This document shows, in pieces, positions 15,246 to 19,104 of a stretch of 19,104 nucleotides of DNA. Position 1 is the stretch's first letter, and each line of letters starts with the position of its first letter. Under the pieces are notes generated by a model that did no database searches, was not told the origin of the DNA, and saw only the letters and a list, made by a program, of their open reading frames with translations. The stretch is from Eubacteriales Family XIII. Incertae Sedis bacterium (GTDB taxonomy: Bacteria > Bacillota > Clostridia > Peptostreptococcales > Anaerovoracaceae). The stretch is taken from NCBI GenBank assembly GCA_031287295.1, contig JAITTH010000090.1, forward strand, positions 1 through 19,104. The letters are read 5' to 3'. Position numbers and translations under genes: made by a program.

Positions 15246-16679
15246 CTAAAACCCCATTTGTTTCAGTTCTTCCACAATCTGGACGTAAATGCTCGGCACA
15301 TGAAAATTGCGATAGTCTTCGCGATGCAGATCGATGATGTCCGCATGGGAGATGCCACGATTGTGCGAATTGCGGAATACACAGCGAAAATTGCCCCACT
15401 GCGCCGACGCCACAGAGACGAGTCCATCGTTTTCTTCACCCAGTTTCCGAATCCACAGATAGGGAATTGAGAGTAACAAATCTGAGGACGCTTTTTTCAT
15501 GACCGACATGAAGCTCTGGTAATATACGCCCGGCACATCCGGACAACTCTCGTTGAACGCTCGACTCCTATCGGTGCGAAATTGCATGGTCGCCGTGTAA
15601 AAGTCCGGGTGCGCATCTCCGTATTTTCGAAATACCGCATCGAAAGTTTTCGCGAGGTTTCGATAACGCTTTTCTTTCATGCGCGTTGCCTTGTCTGCAA
15701 ACAGACAGCCGTGATGTGGCGTATTCATCGTTGTAACTGTCGCCACTTTTTCACCCATTCCGAGTACAGAAACCGCATATCTCGCATCCAAACCGCCTTT
15801 GCTGTGCGCAATGATGTTCACTTTTTCTGCACCGGTTTCTGCCAAAATCTCTTCAATTCGCGTCCGAATATCGGTACCATTCTGCTCGATGGTCCCAAAC
15901 GCTTCTTGATTTCCATGGTAAACCAACGCGCCATTCGTCTTCAAAACCCTTGGAATTCGCCCCCAATAATTAAAAAACCGCATATCCCGAAACGCGATGC
16001 CGTGCAGCAGCAAAATCGGGTAGCGCGTACGACAAGAATCCGAAGAAAGCGTTACTCTTTCCAATGCCCGCAGTTCGAGCCCATATTCGTATTCCTGCTT
16101 AAGAAGGCGAGCGGTAACGCCCCAGACGATTATGTTTACGATCGGAATCCACCCTGTGAGGAGACACGTAACGCGACGAACCACGCCAAGGCGCTTCGAG
16201 CAGAGCAGTGCCCGCAGTGTCCCGTTCAAAAACAGAACGAAACAACATCCGAGCGAGTAGAAGAGATTGGCGGTAAGAATCCATCGATCTTCAAAATATC
16301 CGGACAATTTGATATAGGAAATCGGCAGGAACACGACCTGGAAAAGTGTAATGTAAATATGACTGAATAGCAACGGTCTTGCACCGGCGAGCGCCTTTAA
16401 GCGGAATCCGGCTTTTTGCTTGTCACGTGTCGGTCCTACGAGCAATCTTATCCACGTGTAGAAAATGAGGCAGGTCGCAATCGCAATGCTTGAAATATAG
16501 ACAAACCGCGTTATACCCTGCGGAATCCCACACGAAATGTATGCGTAGTAAGCAAGCGGAAGATTTACGGCAAGAGGCAAATAAAACAGCATAGGGAAAA
16601 AACCAATCAATTTTGGCTTTCCTATGATATCTGTAATTGTGAAGACCAGCAAAAATCCGATTACGCCCCAAATGTACAT
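15246..16679 (-). CDS. Membrane-anchored lipase-like alpha/beta hydrolase
   Basis: Predicted esterase/lipase tethered to the membrane. From the ATG at 16679 it has 477 residues. About six hydrophobic segments fill residues 1-195. An alpha/beta-hydrolase domain begins at YPILLLHGI (about 220). The nucleophile elbow is AHSKGG (Ser293), with MNTPHHG downstream. Asp418 in ENDGLVSV and His445 in ISHADII complete a plausible triad. The hydrolase part resembles secreted triacylglycerol lipases, but the six-segment membrane part is unlike the usual signal peptide. Substrate and topology are unknown. The -10 TATAAT at 16726-16721 would start transcription almost at the earlier ATG (16718), so the later ATG with GGGAACGG before it is preferred. 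Confidence 0.8.
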   Translation of the reverse strand: MYIWGVIGFLLVFTITDIIGKPKLIGFFPMLFYLPLAVNLPLAYYAYISCGIPQGITRFVYISSIAIATCLIFYTWIRLLVGPTRDKQKAGFRLKALAGARPLLFSHIYITLFQVVFLPISYIKLSGYFEDRWILTANLFYSLGCCFVLFLNGTLRALLCSKRLGVVRRVTCLLTGWIPIVNIIVWGVTARLLKQEYEYGLELRALERVTLSSDSCRTRYPILLLHGIAFRDMRFFNYWGRIPRVLKTNGALVYHGNQEAFGTIEQNGTDIRTRIEEILAETGAEKVNIIAHSKGGLDARYAVSVLGMGEKVATVTTMNTPHHGCLFADKATRMKEKRYRNLAKTFDAVFRKYGDAHPDFYTATMQFRTDRSRAFNESCPDVPGVYYQSFMSVMKKASSDLLLSIPYLWIRKLGEENDGLVSVASAQWGNFRCVFRNSHNRGISHADIIDLHREDYRNFHVPSIYVQIVEELKQMGF

Positions 16680-16720
16680 ATTTCCGTTCCCTTTTTCCCT
16701 TTGGGCTTGCTTTCTCATTC

Positions 16721-16726
16721 ATTATA
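16721..16726 (-). promoter_or_regulatory. Candidate -10 of the hydrolase gene
   Basis: A perfect TATAAT is present on the minus strand, 42 bases before the preferred ATG. The -35 region (ACCGGA at 17 bp) is poor. It is close to, and divergent from, the C-S lyase promoter. Confidence 0.4.
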
Positions 16727-16755
16727 CACGATGAATGCACCTATCCGGTCACGCG

Positions 16756-16784
16756 TTGACAAGGAACCTGTAACCTATTAACAT
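16756..16784 (+). promoter_or_regulatory. Promoter of the MalY/PatB gene
   Basis: TTGACA (16756-16761) and TAACAT (16779-16784) have 17-bp spacing. The start site would fall near 16791, in the middle of the inverted repeat at 16777-16812. Confidence 0.6.
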
Positions 16785-16812
16785 ATATAAGAAGTCCGAA
16801 TTATATGTTAAT
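16777..16812. promoter_or_regulatory. Inverted repeat covering -10 and start of the MalY/PatB gene
   Basis: ATTAACATATATAA (16777-16790) and TTATATGTTAAT (16801-16812) are inverted repeats, complementary over 12 positions with a 2-base insertion, around a 10-bp spacer. They overlap the -10 hexamer and span the start site, which fits a repressor operator. An AT-rich leader hairpin is the alternative. Confidence 0.55.
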
Positions 16813-16843
16813 CCTATCCTGTATCACAAAGTAAGGAACCCAC

Positions 16844-18076
16844 ATGAGCTACAACTTTGACACAATAACCGATCGCCGAAACACAGACTGCATCAAATAC
16901 GACTGGACCGTGGAACGCGGGAAGCCTAAAGATGTTCTTTCTCTTTGGGTCGCCGACATGGATTTCCCCACGCTACCGGAAGTCTCCGAGGCGATTCGCA
17001 AGGCAGCAGATCACGGCATTTACGGGTACACAGAGCCGAAAAACCCCTATTATGAAGCCCTTTCCGGTTGGTTCTCACGCCGATTCGATTTTGCAATTCA
17101 AAAAGACTGGATTGTGAAAACACCAGGCGTTGTTTTTGCCCTTGCCCTTGCCGTTCGCACCTTCACGGAAGTTGGTGATTCCGTCCTCATACAGCGTCCC
17201 GTTTACTACCCTTTCTCGCAGGTCATTGAAGCCAACGGACGGAAAGTTGTCAGCAATTCACTCGTCATACGAAAAGGCAAAGACGCTCGCCAAAATAGCA
17301 ACGAGGATGGATGTCCAGGTTTCAATCCACGTTTTCCGAACACTTACGCAATTGATTTCGAAGATTTCGAAAAGAAGATTGTGAAGCATCAGATTCGACT
17401 CTTCCTCCTCTGTAGTCCGCACAATCCGGTCGGGCGCGTATGGACAGAAGACGAACTGAGACGTATGGCGGAAATCTGCAAAAAACACGATTGTGTCATC
17501 GTTTCCGACGAAATTCACTGCGATTTTGTATTTCCCGGGAACAAGCATTTTGTCTTACCTTCGCTCTCCGAAAAGATTGCCGACAATGTCATGCTTTGCA
17601 CGGCGCCAAGCAAAACCTTCAATCTCGCAGGGCTACAGATTTCCAACATCATCATCCCGAGTATAGAACTTCGAAAACGCGTGCTCAAAGAACTCGAGAA
17701 AACCGGATTCAGCCAATGCAACACCACCGGGCTTGTCGCATGTCGTGCTGCCTACGAACACGGCGAACCTTGGCTCGAAGCGTTGCTCGTTTATCTGAAA
17801 GGCAATCTCGATTTTGCGATGGACTTTCTCGCAAAAAAACTGCCACAAGTCGATGTGATTGTACCGCAGGGAACGTATCTGCTGTGGCTCGATTTTCGAA
17901 AGACTGCAATTGCGCCAAAAGAACTCGATCATTTTATCGTTCACAAGGCAAAGCTGTGGCTCGATTCGGGTGAGATTTTCGGAGATGAAGGCTTGGGATT
18001 TCAACGCATCAACATTGCCTGCCCAAGGTCTGTGCTCGCTGAATGTTTGGAACGACTACAAAACGCATTTGCCTAA
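16844..18076 (+). CDS. MalY/PatB-type PLP-dependent cystathionine beta-lyase/aminotransferase
   Basis: Fold-type I PLP enzyme of the MalY/PatB group. Members cleave the C-S bond of cystathionine or cysteine conjugates, giving pyruvate, ammonia and a thiol, and some act as regulators. The product has 410 residues. Typical text is SLWVADMDFPTLPEV (33-47), YGYTEP, TPGVVFAL, IQRPVYYPF, CSPHNPVGRVW, VSDEIHCDFVF, and the PLP lysine Lys257 in APSKTFNLAGLQ. The C-terminus has GTYLLWLDF and RINIACPR. Compared with the usual 390 aa it carries about 20 extra residues near 143-165 (a GKDARQNSNEDGC region), before the AIDFEDFE segment. AAGGA precedes the start. It is a single gene with its own promoter and operator-like repeat. 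An aminotransferase role cannot be excluded. Confidence 0.9.
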   Translation: MSYNFDTITDRRNTDCIKYDWTVERGKPKDVLSLWVADMDFPTLPEVSEAIRKAADHGIYGYTEPKNPYYEALSGWFSRRFDFAIQKDWIVKTPGVVFALALAVRTFTEVGDSVLIQRPVYYPFSQVIEANGRKVVSNSLVIRKGKDARQNSNEDGCPGFNPRFPNTYAIDFEDFEKKIVKHQIRLFLLCSPHNPVGRVWTEDELRRMAEICKKHDCVIVSDEIHCDFVFPGNKHFVLPSLSEKIADNVMLCTAPSKTFNLAGLQISNIIIPSIELRKRVLKELEKTGFSQCNTTGLVACRAAYEHGEPWLEALLVYLKGNLDFAMDFLAKKLPQVDVIVPQGTYLLWLDFRKTAIAPKELDHFIVHKAKLWLDSGEIFGDEGLGFQRINIACPRSVLAECLERLQNAFA

Positions 18077-18101
18077 GGTAGAGAGGATTGCTAAAAATCC
18101 A

Positions 18102-18130
18102 AAACTCCCACTCTTTTTTGATGGGAGTTT
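18102..18130 (-). terminator. Terminator of tRNA-Leu, possibly bidirectional
   Basis: AAACTCCCA (18102-18110) and TGGGAGTTT (18122-18130) form a 9-bp stem. On the minus strand the stem runs into TTTTGGATTTTT, so it suits the tRNA transcript. On the plus strand, for the C-S lyase gene, the U-tract is missing, so termination that way would be weaker. Confidence 0.7.
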
Positions 18131-18144
18131 CAGTAAGGACTTTT

Positions 18145-18230
<86 letters not shown>

Positions 18231-18260
18231 ATCTTGCTCCATAAACGGTAGAACATAGAA

Positions 18261-18289
18261 AGTATATCGAAACCGCGACATGTTTGCAA
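18261..18289 (-). promoter_or_regulatory. Promoter of tRNA-Leu
   Basis: On the minus strand TTGCAA (18289-18284) and TATACT (18266-18261) have 17-bp spacing. The -35 hexamer is its own reverse complement and is shared with the divergent promoter of the FMN reductase gene. Confidence 0.7.
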
Positions 18290-18313
18290 GAACAGTAACT
18301 AACTATATATAAT
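18284..18313 (+). promoter_or_regulatory. Promoter of the FMN reductase gene
   Basis: TTGCAA (18284-18289) and TATAAT (18308-18313) have 18-bp spacing. The leader is about 60 nt. The -35 is the same six bases used by the tRNA promoter on the other strand. Confidence 0.65.
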
Positions 18314-18380
18314 GACATCATCCTGAAATCATCCCTCTTGTCTCCCATCACAAATCGCAAAAAAAGGAAAGGTTGTGTGT

Positions 18381-18938
18381 ATGAGTAAAATTGCTGTTGG
18401 AGTCATCGTCGGGAGCCTGCGCAAAGAGTCGTTCTCTCGCAAAATTGCAAATTATGTCGCCAATCTTCTGCCCGAAGAGATAGAAACGACATTCATAGAA
18501 CTCGGCGGTTTGCCGATGTACAATCAAGATTACGACGACGAGAACTGCCCACCTGAGGCGTGGGTGACGTTCAGGCGTATGGTTGCCGCGCAGGACGCAT
18601 TTCTCTTTGTCACGCCGGAATACAATCGTTCCTTCCCCGCAGTCCTCAAGAATGCGCTCGACATTGCCTCGAAACCGCTCGGCGCCAATCATTGGTCCGG
18701 AAAGCGTGCCGCATTGATTAGCCAATCACCCGGAAATCTTGGTGGTGCTCTTGCCAACATGCACATTCGCCAACCGATGAGCTTTTTGAATTTACAACTT
18801 ATGGCGCAGCCGGAACAGATTGTCGCGAATGTCGCCTCAATCTTTGATGCAGACGGCAATATTACAGACGAACACAAACAGAATTCACTGAGTATTTTCG
18901 TTACAGCATTCAGCAATTGGGTGCGCGCAATTGAATAG
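18381..18938 (+). CDS. NADPH-dependent FMN reductase / quinone reductase (ChrR/YieF-like)
   Basis: Flavodoxin-fold oxidoreductase that uses NAD(P)H and bound FMN to reduce quinones, flavins, azo dyes or metals. The true substrate cannot be read from sequence. The product has 185 residues, normal for the family. The FMN-phosphate loop is GSLRKESFSRKIA (11-23). The signature TPEYNRSFPAVLKNALD starts at residue 78, followed by KRAALISQSPGNLGGALA. The ATG at 18381 is preceded by AAGGAAAGG; a GTG two codons earlier is less likely. It is a single gene with its own promoter, divergent from tRNA-Leu. Confidence 0.92.
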   Translation: MSKIAVGVIVGSLRKESFSRKIANYVANLLPEEIETTFIELGGLPMYNQDYDDENCPPEAWVTFRRMVAAQDAFLFVTPEYNRSFPAVLKNALDIASKPLGANHWSGKRAALISQSPGNLGGALANMHIRQPMSFLNLQLMAQPEQIVANVASIFDADGNITDEHKQNSLSIFVTAFSNWVRAIE

Positions 18939-18955
18939 CGATTACGGGACAGAAA

Positions 18956-18996
18956 GGGACGGGGGACACCTGGGGACGGGGGACACCTGGGGACGG
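18956..18996. repeat. 17-bp GGGGAC tandem repeat
   Basis: GGGGACGGGGGACACCT is present about 2.4 times in direct tandem, beginning 18 bases after the FMN reductase stop. Such GGGGAC-rich repeats are common in clostridial genomes, often beside REP-associated tyrosine (Y1) transposase loci; this link is from general knowledge, not shown here. The G-run spacing would also allow G-quadruplex formation on the plus strand. Confidence 0.75.
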
Positions 18997-19104
18997 TACG
19001 ATTTTGACAACTTTCCTTTTGGCCTCTATCGCAAACTTACGTTCGTGGCAATTGCCAAGCTGATATTTCTCGTCAAAAAGCGGGAGGAAAATTATTGTTT
19101 CACT
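18997..19104. mobile_element. Possible end of a small transposase-associated element, cut by window
   Basis: No clear gene is seen here. On the minus strand a frame is open from the window edge to a stop at 18910-18912. It encodes a basic stretch (ERKFAIEAKRKVVKIVP) that runs into a low-complexity PSPGVPRPQVSP tail made by the GGGGAC repeats. This could be the C-terminus of a Y1/RAYT-like transposase whose body lies beyond the window. On the plus strand only a short frame ending before 19065 is visible. Confidence 0.3.

Noticed and set aside
15111..15470. 119-codon plus-strand frame beginning in the TTTTAC repeats
   Set aside because: The N-terminal part is only the translation of the repeats (FTKFYF) and the rest is antisense to the hydrolase gene.
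15582..16370. 262-codon plus-strand frame opposite the hydrolase
   Set aside because: The hydrolase frame has clear family motifs; the opposite frame is Arg/Asn-rich without any motif.
17440..17973. 177-codon plus-strand frame in the C-S lyase region
   Set aside because: Out-of-frame shadow of a well-supported PLP enzyme gene.

Overview
The window looks like ordinary chromosome of a low-to-mid GC, Gram-positive anaerobe, most likely a clostridial Firmicute. The signs are a sortase-anchored LRR surface protein, an ECF riboflavin transporter under an FMN riboswitch, a corrinoid-activase-type ferredoxin/ASKHA protein, PanG instead of PanE in the pantothenate operon, sigma-A type promoters and strong AGGAGG-like ribosome binding sites. 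This assignment is inference from gene families only.

Layout. 1-991 (minus) is an ornithine carbamoyltransferase gene cut by the window edge. It is preceded by a near-consensus promoter, two 20-bp-spaced ARG-box-like repeats and a hairpin in the leader. 1204-3585 (minus) encodes a large secreted LRR/FN3 protein with a sortase signal. 3880-4809 (plus) is an AEC-family permease. 4843-5427 (minus) is ribU with an FMN riboswitch and a hairpin attenuator. 5837-7654 (minus) is a DUF885 lipoprotein metallopeptidase with its own promoter. 7819-9327 (minus) is a RACo-like protein, divergent from a long-form transaldolase (9487-10602, plus); a 20-bp palindrome lies between them. 10611-13672 (minus) is a complete panG-panB-panC-panD operon behind a roughly 280-nt leader that ends in a strong terminator. 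13980-15092 (minus) is a standalone AAA ATPase with a C-terminal winged helix, preceded by six tandem TTTTAC repeats. 15246-16679 (minus) is a membrane-anchored lipase-like hydrolase. 16844-18076 (plus) is a MalY/PatB-type C-S lyase with an inverted repeat over its promoter. 18145-18230 (minus) is tRNA-Leu(UAG). 18381-18938 (plus) is an NADPH-dependent FMN reductase. The last 150 bases hold GGGGAC tandem repeats of the kind found around small transposase loci.

Working together: panG, panB, panC and panD supply all dedicated steps from ketoisovalerate and aspartate to pantothenate. RibU imports riboflavin under FMN control. The other genes are mostly single-gene units with their own promoters.

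The most promising less-described signals are two. The first is the pan-operon leader, where an upstream hairpin carries a strand complementary to the terminator's 3' arm, which is riboswitch-like logic. The second is the helically phased TTTTAC array in front of the Cdc6/Orc1-like ATPase. No CRISPR array, prophage or complete insertion sequence was seen.
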